Part shown: piece after piece, positions 9,488-19,342 of the stretch
How positions within the stretch are numbered: position 1 is the stretch's first letter
Layout: every line of letters starts with the position of its first letter
DNA from: JBDIVL01 sp039794405
GTDB taxonomy: Bacteria; Planctomycetota; Brocadiia; Brocadiales; Brocadiaceae
Direction: 5' to 3'
DNA: 64,000 nt
NCBI GenBank assembly: GCA_039794405.1
Contig: JBDIVL010000011.1
Location: 31,183 to 95,182, forward strand
The notes under the pieces: generated by a model
What the model was told of the DNA's origin: nothing
The model's database searches: none
The model's input: the letters and a program-made list of their open reading frames with translations, nothing else
Position numbers and translations under genes: made by a program

Positions 9488-10159
9488 CTATTCATCATCG
9501 TCATAATCTTCTTCTTCATCATCTTCGTCTTCATAATACTCCTCTTCATCATCTTCACCCTCGTCTTCGTCTTCAAGAAAATAACCGTCTAAACTCTCCT
9601 CATCTATCGAAACATCATCCTTTACTGTATCAGAATCTTTCAATTTATCAATAATTTTTTCGATCTCTTCATCACTGATGGGGTCTTGACTTCTTGTATA
9701 CAAGACAACTTGTTCCATATTTTCATTCATCTTAAAATAGGCAGAACCACCTAATGGTTCTACATGGAGTACGGCCACCATCTTGTCGCAGAGAAATCCA
9801 AGCCTCTCATCCAAAGCTGTACCGTTCGGATAAAAGGTAAAAGACTTCTCCTGGTCTTCACGTGATTCAAGTTTATCCGTAAACATCACGATCTCATATG
9901 GTATCTTAAATACCCTTTCATTGTTGTCGTTCCAGCAAAACCCCCTTTGGAGATCAAATACCACACGGGTTGCCTTAGCATCCGACATTGCACAAATACG
10001 CGCTTCTCTCAGGAAAAACACAAGATCGGACATCACTCTTCTAAAATTAAGGGAGTGAAATGAGCCCGTATATCTTGGGACTGTAACACCGGCGATAATG
10101 CCAATAATCACAAGTACAACAATTAATTCAATAAGTGTGAAACCTTGATTCTTTTTCAT
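9488..10159 (-). CDS. gspH: GspH-like minor pseudopilin with long acidic tail
   Basis: Probable minor pseudopilin. It starts MKKNQ|GFTLIELIVVLVIIGII, a class III prepilin signal with Glu5, followed by a GspH/FimT-like region (RVMSDLVFFLREARICAMSD, then VVFDLQRGF). The predicted 223 residues end in a tail of about 55 residues made mostly of Asp, Glu and Tyr, with no known counterpart in GspH. The tail is encoded by GAA/GAT-rich sequence and looks like a slippage-prone expansion or a calcium- or cation-binding segment. It is first in the gspH-gspG-gspE set. FimT/PilX-type minor pilin is the alternative. Confidence 0.75.
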   Translation of the reverse strand: MKKNQGFTLIELIVVLVIIGIIAGVTVPRYTGSFHSLNFRRVMSDLVFFLREARICAMSDAKATRVVFDLQRGFCWNDNNERVFKIPYEIVMFTDKLESREDQEKSFTFYPNGTALDERLGFLCDKMVAVLHVEPLGGSAYFKMNENMEQVVLYTRSQDPISDEEIEKIIDKLKDSDTVKDDVSIDEESLDGYFLEDEDEGEDDEEEYYEDEDDEEEDYDDDE

Positions 10160-10197
10160 AAAATATTAGCCACGGATGGATACGGAAGAACACGGAC

Positions 10198-10500
10198 AAA
10201 TTGAGCCTTCGGCGACTTTTAACAGCCGGGTAGGGTTGGGCAATGCCCACCCTACAAGCTATACAGAGCATGGACGAACACATATAGGGGCAGGTTTAAA
10301 ACCTGCCCCTACAACAGAATATTGAAATTCCTATATATTAAATTAGGTTGGGGTTAAAAGACAAAACCTGACGATTTTTTTACCAACCCCACAATCGTTC
10401 GACTGAGTTCACGACAAAGTCCTCTCCCAGGAGGGGACTTCTTAAATTCCCCTCTTGAGAGAGGCTAGGTGTGTGTTTGTTCATTGCTTAACGTAAAAGA
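10198..10500. repeat. Two chained modular repeats
   Basis: Two units in the gap upstream of gspH. The first runs from CCTTCGGCGACTTTTAACAG through GGGCAATGCCCACC and GTAGGGGCAGG-type hairpins to TTGAAATTCCTATATATTAA. The second follows at once with the TTGGGGTTAAAAGAC hairpin and an AGGAGGGGAC/GAGAGAGG payload. Confidence 0.65.
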
Positions 10501-10507
10501 TTGAAAT

Positions 10508-10625
10508 TAGGGTTGGTTCAATCTTGCAGATTGAACCATACGTTTGGAACTGATGTACAGCTTTTGACTGGTACCAGGCATAGGGAAAACGTTTCGGTTC
10601 AATCGTAAACGACTGAGCCAACCTG
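10508..10625. repeat. Double-hairpin repeat
   Basis: Hairpin GGTTCAATCTTGCAGATTG(AACC) and hairpin GGTTCAATCGTAAACGACTG stand about 70 bases apart, joined by the conserved spacer ATACGTTTGGAA...TGGTACCAGGCATAGGG...AACGTTTC. The same arrangement is at 29.6, 39.6 and 49.2 kb. Confidence 0.75.
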
Positions 10626-10894
10626 AGGACATAGAAAAGTCGCATACATAATATGATCTATTTTGTTTATCCGTGCCAATATTTATATCCATCTGTGGTT
10701 AATATTAATAAACAAACCGATTCCATTCAAGTTTTGATTTCCCAAAATTCACGAATAAACCGCTTCGTATACACTTACAAGGAAGCCTCCACCAGGTTCA
10801 TTGGGTACAACCAAAACATGCACTAACAATCTTTTTCAGTCAAACGTTTTCTCACAATCTCATAAATATCCGTATTCATTCGTGGTTAAACAAG

Positions 10895-10931
10895 AAAGGG
10901 GCATCACGCCTTTCGACGTGATACCCCTTTT
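10895..10931 (-). terminator. Terminator of the surface-layer-like gene
   Basis: Strong hairpin AAAGGGGTATCACG / CGTGATGCCCCTTT on the minus strand, followed by TTCTTGTTT, 35 bases past the stop of the large minus-strand gene. Confidence 0.75.
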
Positions 10932-10965
10932 CTTAAACTTCCTTAAACTTCTTACAACAGAGGTG

Positions 10966-13900
10966 TTACTTTCTTACTTTTACGGTAATAGACTTCTTCA
11001 AACTACCGGATTTGAATGTGATTCTTGCATTACCGGTCTTATTCTTGGCTTTAATTGTGAAAGTAGCCTGACCGTTCACATCCGTTACGTTACTTGATGG
11101 CGTAACTGCTACGCGCTTCTTACCAGCCGCATTAACCGTTACCTTTACATTTGCACCTTCAAAACCTCCATCTTCGCATGTCACTGTTACCGTCACATCT
11201 CCGCTGGCTTTCCTCTTAAGCTTCAGTATCTTCTGATCAACCTGCATTCCATCAGCTTCCGTGCATGCAGGAGTTGCCGTTGGCGAAGTTGTTGGTGTTG
11301 GACTTGCAACCGGAGTTGTAGAAATCGGTTGTAGTGCAATGCTAACCGTTACATCTCCACCTTCTGCTGGTATTGTAGCTGGCTGAGGTGCAGAAGGACT
11401 ATAGCCATCTGCTATAGCAACAACAACATATTCTCCGGCTGATAAACCAGTATAAGTATAGGTACCAGTAGCATCGGTTGTACCTATAACGTCACCAGGA
11501 CTAAGAACCACGGTAGCTCCCGCAATCGGACTAGCACTTATAGCATCGGCAACTGAAACTGCAATACTGCCTTGTCCTATTGGCGGCACTGTAGGCGTTT
11601 GTACTGGTGTTGGCGACCCACTTGGCGTTGGTGATTCACTTGGTGTTGGCACAGCATCCGATACAGAAGCTGTATCCGTTACCGTAGAAATACCACCACT
11701 CGCATCAGGGTTGTCGGTAAACGAGGCTGTTATTGTATCACCGACAGCGGCTTTGATCCTTTTGTTAGATAACGTACTATCTGCGCTTACAGCGATAGTT
11801 CCTAAGAACGATCCTGTATCAACGCCGGTCTCAGTTAAACGCAAGGTTGTACCTGATGAATCTGTCGTTGACGTGATATTTACATTCACAAAATTTGCCG
11901 AACCAATAGCAGAATTCGACTCTGGATCATACAAGGAAACTTCAGCGTTTCCGCCAAGTGCCAGAGGATCAGACGTAATAGCTAAAGCTGCACCAAAATT
12001 CTTTGTGCTCACCTGAGCGGTAATATCAGCAGCAGGGGACGCATCAGAATACGTTACGGTAATATTACCGTTCGCAACGGCCCTTACAGTGGTGCCAGAC
12101 GAAGAAGCTCCAGTGGTAAATGTGCCCTTGAATGAACCAGAATTTGTTGCTGTTTCCGTCAGGGTTAGACTAATACCATTTGTACCCGAATCATCTGATG
12201 ATGATTTAGCCTTAACTGAAGCCGTATCCTGACTGCTCGTCGTATTTAAATCGTTATCCACGAGTGTAACCACGACCGAATCACCACTTAAGAAGGCCTC
12301 CGATTTACTTAAGCTTAAAGAACCAGAACCACCAGATCCTACAACCGATACCGTTGTATAGGCTGCTAAATTATTTTCAGCCGTAGCATTCGGAGAATCG
12401 TTGTAGAATATGGTAACAGTGTCGCCATTAGAGACCTTTAACTCTGGTGGGGTAGCAGTATTACTCGTGCTAGAGCCAGAATTACCTGTCAGTTTAAGCG
12501 TACCTTTGAAAGTACCCGTGTTGACGTCAGTTTCTACAAGTTTAATGGATACGGTATTGCTTGTATTGGTGAAATCTGTACTCGTAATACTCGCAATACG
12601 GCTAGCAAATATCTGCTTTGCTATACCACCATCTACAAATGATGAATTACCTGTAGATGTTCCAGCAGGATTTCCGACACCAACTTCGTTTACATTAACA
12701 ATACTAGCAGTATCGTTATAGGTTGACTGTGCAGTAGCCGTACTTATGTTCAAATCATCGTCGACCAAAGTAATCACAATCTCGCTGTTTAAACCAACTG
12801 TACCTGTTGGAGATACGGATAAATTCCCCGTGTATGTTTGGAAACCCACATTTGAGGTTGTTATGGCTAAGGTATCACCACCAAAATACGCACCACTCTC
12901 GTGTAAGGCCTCGTTGAAACGGACACGGTAGGTTGCACCATAAAAACCGCCGATATGGAAAATGTTAGATCCAGACTCGGCTGCTACCCGGTCAGTACTC
13001 ATATCGTTACCAACAACTTGAATCCATGTCTTCCATGGTGTGAAGAAACTACTGTTGGACATCTTGGTCACTGTTAGAACTGTATTAGTAACCCCAGTCA
13101 CCTCGCGGATCTCACTAAATGATCCATCTGAAATCCTTACAACAGATCCGGTACCAATGCTCGATGTTAACGTTGGAGAATCGAAGAACGTTATAGTAGA
13201 CGTTCCGGTAAAATCAGAGAACGTTTGTGCTGCCGTCTTCGTAGTATCCGTAGTTAGCCGGGCAGCCGTACAATCGAATCCAATGGTGCCAACAAAAGTA
13301 CTCGAATTTACCCCTGTTTCAACGATTGGTACAGCTATCCAGTGAGTACCATCTGGTGATATTTCAACCGTATCGTCTACGGCATCAAGTGTAGCTACGA
13401 ACGAAGATGTCGAAGCGCCACCTAAGAAACTCTTCGCATCGCCCGTTGAACCCTTGACTAGCGGGATAGTAGCAGTTGACTGGGTACCCAAACTAACTGT
13501 TGTGCTCCCAAAAGAGGTAGGACTTTGGAATGTTCCGGTTAAAGATGTAGGCACTACCCAAACCAGGCTATTATCTGAGTTGGAAATCCTAATCGTTTGA
13601 GTACCAACACCAGAGCCATCGGGATGCGACAAACTTAACCGATTGCTTACCCCTTCTGAACTAGAAGAATAAGCCTTTACTGTCAGACGATCGCCCCTGG
13701 AATTCGTTGTCGTACCTTTCCATGTCCCTGATGCTACCGATTCACGTGATGAAGAACTGGAATTCAAATTTCCATCAACAACAGTAACGGTAAGGAAATC
13801 GTTAATATCTACCGTTGTCTTATCAACTGATATCGTTCCCGTTTCTCCTGTTTGCCCAAAGTTGGTTTTGCTGGTAATAGTACCTATAGCACCCGAACCG

Positions 13901-15339
13901 GTCAAGTTATCAAGATAAGAAACCTTTATTGTATCACCGGAGCGAGGACCTGCCAAAACAAAGCTCCCTATCGAGAAAGTCACAGAACCAGCATTGCCGG
14001 TCTCATAGGTATCACCAACAGATGAACCACCCGTATTTGTTGCTGTAAAGGTACCAATTTGGACAAGGCAGTAATTGGATCCTTCGATTAATTTCACCAA
14101 ACCGCCAACACCTGTACCTAAATTGCCAGAAGTTTGAGGTTCACCAAAAGCACTAGTATTCGTTCCGATACAAACAACCTTAGTGGTAGACCAAGTTGAT
14201 GTCCCGAAGCCAGTAAAATCACTTCCCGTAGTAAATCCCAAGGTTGCAGTACCTGCGCTTGCGGAAGAACTTACTGTACCTGGGTAAAAGAGTCCCAATC
14301 TTCCAGATGATGCATTTGTTTCAATGATCTTAAATTGAACATACGGAGATGATGTAGAAGATCCTAGCGTAATAACACTTCCACTATAACCATCTGTAGA
14401 TCCTACCGTTAAATTACCTTGTCCTGCGGCTGTTGCCGATCCATAAACCTTACCCTGCGCGGTAAATATCCCGGTGTTCTGACCGGTTTCAACCAACACG
14501 ATATTCCGTGCAACTACATCAACACCACCGACCTGTAATGTTGAACCAGAGGCAGATGTCTGGTCAAGGGCTTCAATCTGAACACGGGACGACCCTGTGC
14601 CTGTCAAACCCGAAGTAAACCCATCCTGAAGACCAATAACGTCCTTCATCTTAGGGTTTAAGTTCTTATCGGGATCGTTTATGGTCACGATAATATTTGT
14701 ATTTTCGCTACTAGCAGAACCCGATGCAGAATTTCCCCAAGCAGCACCTTTTGTAAATGTTATAGATGAATCATTAGCCCCGCTAAAACCCACAGCCGCT
14801 GTATCAAGGGTGCTACCTCCGTAGATCAACTGTAATGTGTCACCAGAGGCGACATTCAAAACACCATCAGTCGAAGAACTAGCGTTTCCACCTGACTGAA
14901 CTGCAAAAGATTTTAGGCTTAAGCCAATAACACCCGTACCCAACCCAGAATATAATTGGTTACCGCTATAATCTTCAACATATCCCGTGGTGGTACCAAC
15001 GCCTGTTTGCGATGGCTGGATGTACCCAGTAGTGGTAAACACCGTGGTCGTAGCGCCAGTCTCTTGCAACTCAAAATCTATTTCATTCGACCCTGCCTTT
15101 ATGGTAACCGTAATAGTATCTGTTGTAGCAGTCGTATATGATGAATCGGTTACCGAAATAAAAGCACGATCATAGTCATTCGTATCACTCAAGGACGGCA
15201 AATACTTATCCCTGTCAAAACTCCCCGTTGCGGCATTTGCATTTGTAATTACACCCAATGCAAATACAATCGCCAACAAAAACAAACTGGCTGCGCTGAG
15301 CCAAGCCATTCTTTTACTACTTGTTTTTGGTCTTTTCAT
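10966..15339 (-). CDS. Giant exported surface (S-layer-like) protein
   Basis: A 1457-residue secreted protein. ATG 15339 (MKRPKTSSKRM) was chosen because AAGGAG lies 10-15 bases upstream; the frame is open 12 codons further. A Lys-rich start, a hydrophobic stretch (LFLLAIVFALGVI) and ANA|AT form a Sec signal peptide. The mature part is rich in Ser, Thr, Gly and Asn and nearly Cys-free. It repeats an Ig-like pattern many times (VTLVDxDLN; LxETxxNTGxFxGTF), then has a Pro/Thr/Ser linker near residue 1225, a carboxypeptidase-regulatory-like repeat (VSVADAISASPIAGATVVL) and a basic Ig-like C-terminal domain ending ITVKVRK. Anammox bacteria have an S-layer of a large glycosylated protein of similar size (in Kuenenia, Kustd1514), so this is a plausible counterpart. 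That role is inferred from architecture, not from a search. Confidence 0.7.
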   Translation of the reverse strand: MKRPKTSSKRMAWLSAASLFLLAIVFALGVITNANAATGSFDRDKYLPSLSDTNDYDRAFISVTDSSYTTATTDTITVTIKAGSNEIDFELQETGATTTVFTTTGYIQPSQTGVGTTTGYVEDYSGNQLYSGLGTGVIGLSLKSFAVQSGGNASSSTDGVLNVASGDTLQLIYGGSTLDTAAVGFSGANDSSITFTKGAAWGNSASGSASSENTNIIVTINDPDKNLNPKMKDVIGLQDGFTSGLTGTGSSRVQIEALDQTSASGSTLQVGGVDVVARNIVLVETGQNTGIFTAQGKVYGSATAAGQGNLTVGSTDGYSGSVITLGSSTSSPYVQFKIIETNASSGRLGLFYPGTVSSSASAGTATLGFTTGSDFTGFGTSTWSTTKVVCIGTNTSAFGEPQTSGNLGTGVGGLVKLIEGSNYCLVQIGTFTATNTGGSSVGDTYETGNAGSVTFSIGSFVLAGPRSGDTIKVSYLDNLTGSGAIGTITSKTNFGQTGETGTISVDKTTVDINDFLTVTVVDGNLNSSSSSRESVASGTWKGTTTNSRGDRLTVKAYSSSSEGVSNRLSLSHPDGSGVGTQTIRISNSDNSLVWVVPTSLTGTFQSPTSFGSTTVSLGTQSTATIPLVKGSTGDAKSFLGGASTSSFVATLDAVDDTVEISPDGTHWIAVPIVETGVNSSTFVGTIGFDCTAARLTTDTTKTAAQTFSDFTGTSTITFFDSPTLTSSIGTGSVVRISDGSFSEIREVTGVTNTVLTVTKMSNSSFFTPWKTWIQVVGNDMSTDRVAAESGSNIFHIGGFYGATYRVRFNEALHESGAYFGGDTLAITTSNVGFQTYTGNLSVSPTGTVGLNSEIVITLVDDDLNISTATAQSTYNDTASIVNVNEVGVGNPAGTSTGNSSFVDGGIAKQIFASRIASITSTDFTNTSNTVSIKLVETDVNTGTFKGTLKLTGNSGSSTSNTATPPELKVSNGDTVTIFYNDSPNATAENNLAAYTTVSVVGSGGSGSLSLSKSEAFLSGDSVVVTLVDNDLNTTSSQDTASVKAKSSSDDSGTNGISLTLTETATNSGSFKGTFTTGASSSGTTVRAVANGNITVTYSDASPAADITAQVSTKNFGAALAITSDPLALGGNAEVSLYDPESNSAIGSANFVNVNITSTTDSSGTTLRLTETGVDTGSFLGTIAVSADSTLSNKRIKAAVGDTITASFTDNPDASGGISTVTDTASVSDAVPTPSESPTPSGSPTPVQTPTVPPIGQGSIAVSVADAISASPIAGATVVLSPGDVIGTTDATGTYTYTGLSAGEYVVVAIADGYSPSAPQPATIPAEGGDVTVSIALQPISTTPVASPTPTTSPTATPACTEADGMQVDQKILKLKRKASGDVTVTVTCEDGGFEGANVKVTVNAAGKKRVAVTPSSNVTDVNGQATFTIKAKNKTGNARITFKSGSLKKSITVKVRK

Positions 15340-15575
15340 ACCCGTCAATTCTCCTTTTTTCTTTATTAAGACCATGAAAAACTAAGTTAAAAGCAAAAAT
15401 ATCAACTTATACAAATCTCTCTATTCTTTAAAACCTCCGAACTTCAAAAATATTTTTGATCTCCCAATCAACTTCGACCCCCTTTCATCTCTTTCTACCG
15501 CCTTTTCATGAGAAAACAATTACGACAAGAGACGGGAAAAACTAATTGTTGATTTACTGTAAGAATTACCGATCT

Positions 15576-15603
15576 TATATAGAAGCATAAACACCTGTAG
15601 CAA
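15576..15603 (-). promoter_or_regulatory. Candidate promoter of the surface-protein gene
   Basis: On the minus strand, TTGCTA, a 16-base spacer, then TATATA. Transcription from here would give a leader of roughly 230 bases before the ATG at 15339. Long leaders are common for S-layer genes. The match is by eye only. Confidence 0.3.
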
Positions 15604-17105
15604 AACATGCACATATACTAAAAACCTATACGTAATCTATTAGCCGGACAACCCTTACAGGAGAATCAAGTGTGTTTTTCCGATAAGTACCTCCTTTCTT
15701 TGAATAAGATATGATGAATATTCGTGTTTTACGTTAAAACTGGTATAGATATGCGTCAAAGGCTATAATTGGTCTGGGGAAATATAACACGCAAATTTTC
15801 CCCCGTCAACAAAAAAAAAAAAAATTTAGCACCCTGATACAAAAATTATTATTCCTGGTGCAGCGAAACCGTAACTAAACAAGAAACAATTCATCCCACC
15901 GCAAAGACGCAAAGAACGCAAGGGAAAAACGGTAAAAAACTTTAGAGAAGAAGTACCTTCTGTTTTCTGTTAAAGTTGTCAAGACACTTCCTGTAAGAAA
16001 AACCAAACTCACCTGCTTATAATAATGTTATAAAATCGGCCTCAATCGAAAACACCCTCTCATGAAAAACTCATAAAATTATCTAAGCTATCAAAAACAA
16101 GATACTTATCAAAAACTTACAGATGGACATTTTTTAATTTGACTTCCTAAGTCCCTCTTGGTATTATTCCAAACCAGTTTGATATACAAATGTCAAAGTC
16201 CAAAGCCTTAAGTTCATATATGGGAATTTCAATCTTGGTAGGGGTTGAAGAGTTTCAGCGCCTACGTTGAAACGTTCTATCCAAAAAGCCGGGTAGGGTG
16301 GGCATTGCCCACCAAAAAATAACCAATGTGGACGAGTAAGCAATATTTTGGTGGGCAATGCCCACCCTACATGGCCGTTGGGTTTCGCTTCGTTCAACCC
16401 AAAAGGCAATTTTTCAATTTTCATTATAACACTTCCGGTCTTCGGATTAGGAGTTTCGGAGTTTAGGAGTTTAAGGTCTTTGTAACTCATAAACTCCCTA
16501 ACCCCTAAATTCCTTAACTCCCAAACTCCTATGGAAAATATTTCAAAAACATACTAAAAAAGGTGTTTTTACACGGTAATATTCTACCGGGATAGAGCCT
16601 CAGACCGATAAAAAGTAAAATGTAAGTTAAGTTATAGTATTCAATGCACGAAATCGAACATGGTAAGTTTGTCATTTCGAAGAAGCGAAGCGGATAGGAA
16701 ATCTTTGCTTCAACACAGGGAAGAGATTAAGACTCCCGTGTTGGTTCAATCGTCCACGATTGAACCGGAACGTTTGGGCATGTTACTGGTTTTTGACGTC
16801 AACCTAAAGCCTATGTACCAGTTCAAGACATATGGTTCAATCTACAAGATTGAGCCGACTTAAACGCCGAAACGTATGGTTCAATCTGCAAGACTGAACC
16901 AACCCGGAGAGATAAATTCCAGGTATAAAAATTGACTTTTCAGATAGTCTCTCAGATCCAGAAAAGAGATCATGAGCTGTCAGCAATTGGGCACGTAGGG
17001 AAGTATTGCAATGCGCCCCTATGCTGATAGCTTGATTGCTTATACAATACTGATTACTTTAAAACTCGACTTATTTGTAAAGATGCATCGGATCTAAAGT
17101 ACACA
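15604..17105. other. Gene-free 1.5 kb between surface protein and dnaA
   Basis: Divergent intergenic region. It holds an A-run near 15810, a GGGTGGGCATTGCCCACC double palindrome at 16286-16372, an inverted double-hairpin repeat with a third hairpin (16743-16912), and a degenerate repeat at 16950-17095 that resembles 42915-43060. No DnaA box matching TTATCCACA was seen on either strand, although an origin would be expected near here. No convincing gene is present. Confidence 0.5.
16743..16912. repeat. Inverted double-hairpin repeat plus third hairpin
   Basis: GGTTCAATCGTCCACGATTG(AACC) at 16743, GGTTCAATCTACAAGATTG at 16833 and GGTTCAATCTGCAAGACTG at 16877. The spacer GGAACGTTTGGGCATG... is the reverse complement of the spacer at 10.5 kb. 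Confidence 0.7.
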
Positions 17106-18485
17106 ATGACACTTAATACTTCTCTCCAAAAGTCAACCATCTCTGAAGGTGAAAAGAATTTTATCATAAAATGCATACTGTCGGAGATAAAGAAAGTGGT
17201 CACTGCCCAGCAATTTGATATGTGGTTTTCCAACCTCAAAATTTTCTCTATTACCGACAACAGTATTACCTTTATAGCACCAAATAATTTCATCAGGGAA
17301 TGGCTTGCCAGTAATTATACGGATATTTTCTCAAGTATTTTCTATAAAATATTGAACTCCTCCCGGGAGATAATTTTCTCCACAGAAAGTGAGATTTGCG
17401 ATCAATCGTTGACTTCCCCTCTTGCCAATGATGTCCCTTATACGAACGAAAACCTCTTTGAGGAACACTATACAATCCCATTTAATAAATATTACAGTTT
17501 TGAAAACTTTATCGTAGGGTCTTGTAACAGACTCGCGCATGCGGCAGCCGTAGCCGTTTCTGAATCACCCGGACATGCGTACAATCCCCTGTTCATCCAT
17601 GGTGCATCAGGTCTGGGGAAGACGCATCTCCTCCATGCGATAAATAATGTATTACAGTCAAAACATGCAACAAACACACTCTACCTGTCCTGCGAGCGCT
17701 TTGTAAATCATTATATTTCTACGATACGCACGAACAGTTGGGATGCTTTCAGGAGACTTTACAGGAACGTAGATGCCCTTTTAATAGACGACATACAATT
17801 TTTTGAAAACTCACAGGGAAGCAGGGAGGAGTTCTTTCATACCTTTAACACCCTTTATAATGCCAAGAAACAGATCGTTATTACGAGTGATTGTCCACCG
17901 GAATCCATACACTCTCTTGAGGACAGACTCGTTTCCCGGTTTAAGTGGGGACTCCTCTGCGGTATAGACACTCCTATGAAAGAAACCCGTATTGCAATTA
18001 TCGAGAAAAAGGCGCTTCTCTGGGGAATTAATCTCTCTCATGAATCAGCCTCGTACCTTGCAGAAAATATACCAGGCAACATCCGTGAACTCGAAGGTGC
18101 TATAGCAAGACTGAGCAAGGAAGCAAAGATGACGAAGAACGCCATAGTCTTGGACCTTGTGAAAAAAGTCGTCCGGGAGATTTCAGGAAACAAAAAACCC
18201 GTAAGCATTGAGGCAGTTCTCGAGGTCGTCTCAAACAGGTTTAATGTCAGTGTATCGCAGCTCCAATCAAAGTGCAGAACGAAGAGCCTTGCCTTGCCAC
18301 GGCAAATAGCAATGCATCTTTCAAGAAAACTTACCAATATGTCACTGATGGAAATTGGAGGGTATATAGGCGGCAGAGACCACTCCACAGTCATCCATGC
18401 AGATGAGAAAATAACAAAAATATCAAAAAAGGACAAAAACTTACTTCTGATCTTACAAAAGCTTGAGAGTGAACTACAAAAGTAG
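17106..18485 (+). CDS. dnaA: Chromosomal replication initiator DnaA
   Basis: AAA+ protein that binds DnaA boxes and melts the origin. Domain I covers about residues 20-90 (TAQQFDMWFSNLKIF ... EWLASNYTDIF). Walker A GASGLGKTHLLHAI lies near 165, Walker B DALLIDDIQFFE near 222, and the domain IV helix-turn-helix region near 390-435 contains the signature GGRDHSTVIHA. Domain II is short. The length of 459 residues is normal. The ATG has only a weak ribosome site; the conserved domain starts soon after it. It heads a replication cluster with dnaN, dciA and gyrB on the same strand, but 857 bases and a MITE separate it from dnaN. Confidence 0.98.
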   Translation: MTLNTSLQKSTISEGEKNFIIKCILSEIKKVVTAQQFDMWFSNLKIFSITDNSITFIAPNNFIREWLASNYTDIFSSIFYKILNSSREIIFSTESEICDQSLTSPLANDVPYTNENLFEEHYTIPFNKYYSFENFIVGSCNRLAHAAAVAVSESPGHAYNPLFIHGASGLGKTHLLHAINNVLQSKHATNTLYLSCERFVNHYISTIRTNSWDAFRRLYRNVDALLIDDIQFFENSQGSREEFFHTFNTLYNAKKQIVITSDCPPESIHSLEDRLVSRFKWGLLCGIDTPMKETRIAIIEKKALLWGINLSHESASYLAENIPGNIRELEGAIARLSKEAKMTKNAIVLDLVKKVVREISGNKKPVSIEAVLEVVSNRFNVSVSQLQSKCRTKSLALPRQIAMHLSRKLTNMSLMEIGGYIGGRDHSTVIHADEKITKISKKDKNLLLILQKLESELQK

Positions 18486-18575
18486 CATAGTTGTTAGTGC
18501 ATAGTAGATAGTGGATGAAAATAAAATCTTCTACCAACTATTCACTCCTATTTACTATCGACTGTTTCTCAAGTT

Positions 18576-18715
18576 GGGGCTGTCCAAAAAGTATCATCGG
18601 TGGTGCTGTATACCCACAAAAGCTGTGTTTTAACACCTATTTGTAGGGAAGACCCTCTATTATAAACGCCTAAGTGGGGAATAAATTTGCAAAAAATTAC
18701 CTTTTGGACGGCTCC
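18576..18715. mobile_element. MITE-like element, copy 2 (GGGGCTGTCC ends)
   Basis: A 140-bp near-identical copy of 5136-5276 with better ends: GGGGCTGTCCAAAAAGTA and, on the other strand of the right end, GGAGCCGTCCAAAAGGTAA. It lies in the dnaA-dnaN gap. No clear target duplication was found. Its right side abuts a truncated double-hairpin repeat. Confidence 0.75.
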
Positions 18716-19342
18716 ACACGTTTTGAATCGGTCTGTAAACCTTGAATTGGCACAAGGCCCATGAAACGCGCCAAAACGTTTCGGTTCAATCGTGGACGAT
18801 TGAACCAACACTGAAGATTGAAAGGTTTGAAGAAAGAAAACAATCAACCGTTAACCTTAAACCTGAGTAGTCATGTAGGGTGGGCATTGCCCACCGGAAA
18901 AATAGGCAATGTGGGAGAGTAAAGCGATGTTTTGGTGGGCAATGCCCACCCTACTCTGTTGAAAGCTGCCAATGGCCTAATTTAATTGTGTAGGAATTTT
19001 CATTTTCTGTAAGCGGTTTTTAGATCAGGGCAACCGGATTCATCAATATTGAACCAACACTGAAGACTGAAAGGTTTGAAGAAAGGAAAACAATCAACCA
19101 TGAACCTTGCACCTGAGCAGTTACCAAAAGTACAAAAGTAAATGGAAAATGGAAAACTTGCCAGGAACAGGTTTTCGTGTTTTTTAGTAAAGAACAAGGT
19201 TTTTTTGTTTTATAGAGAACCCTCAGTATTTGAGAACTGGAGTAATTGGATAAAATATCATATCGCAACGATCCGATACTCCAGCATCCATTGCACCATT
19301 TTTAGCTGCGGCTGTGCCGCTTTATAAGATTAGGAATAGCAT
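18716..19342. other. Rest of the dnaA-dnaN intergenic region
   Basis: Contains the hairpin GGTTCAATCGTGGACGATTG at 18782, a GGGTGGGCATTGCCCACC double palindrome (18877-18955), a reversed modular-repeat boundary at 18970-19000, and a second ACACTGAAGATTGAAAGG-like segment repeated at 18807 and 19054. No gene and no recognizable DnaA-box cluster was seen. Confidence 0.5.

Noticed and set aside
16164..16490. 108-codon open frame on the minus strand
   Set aside because: It runs through the GGGCATTGCCCACC palindromes and repeat debris, with no family features.
15376..17105. Replication origin with DnaA boxes
   Set aside because: Expected from gene order, but no TTATCCACA-type cluster was seen on either strand, so no oriC feature was called.
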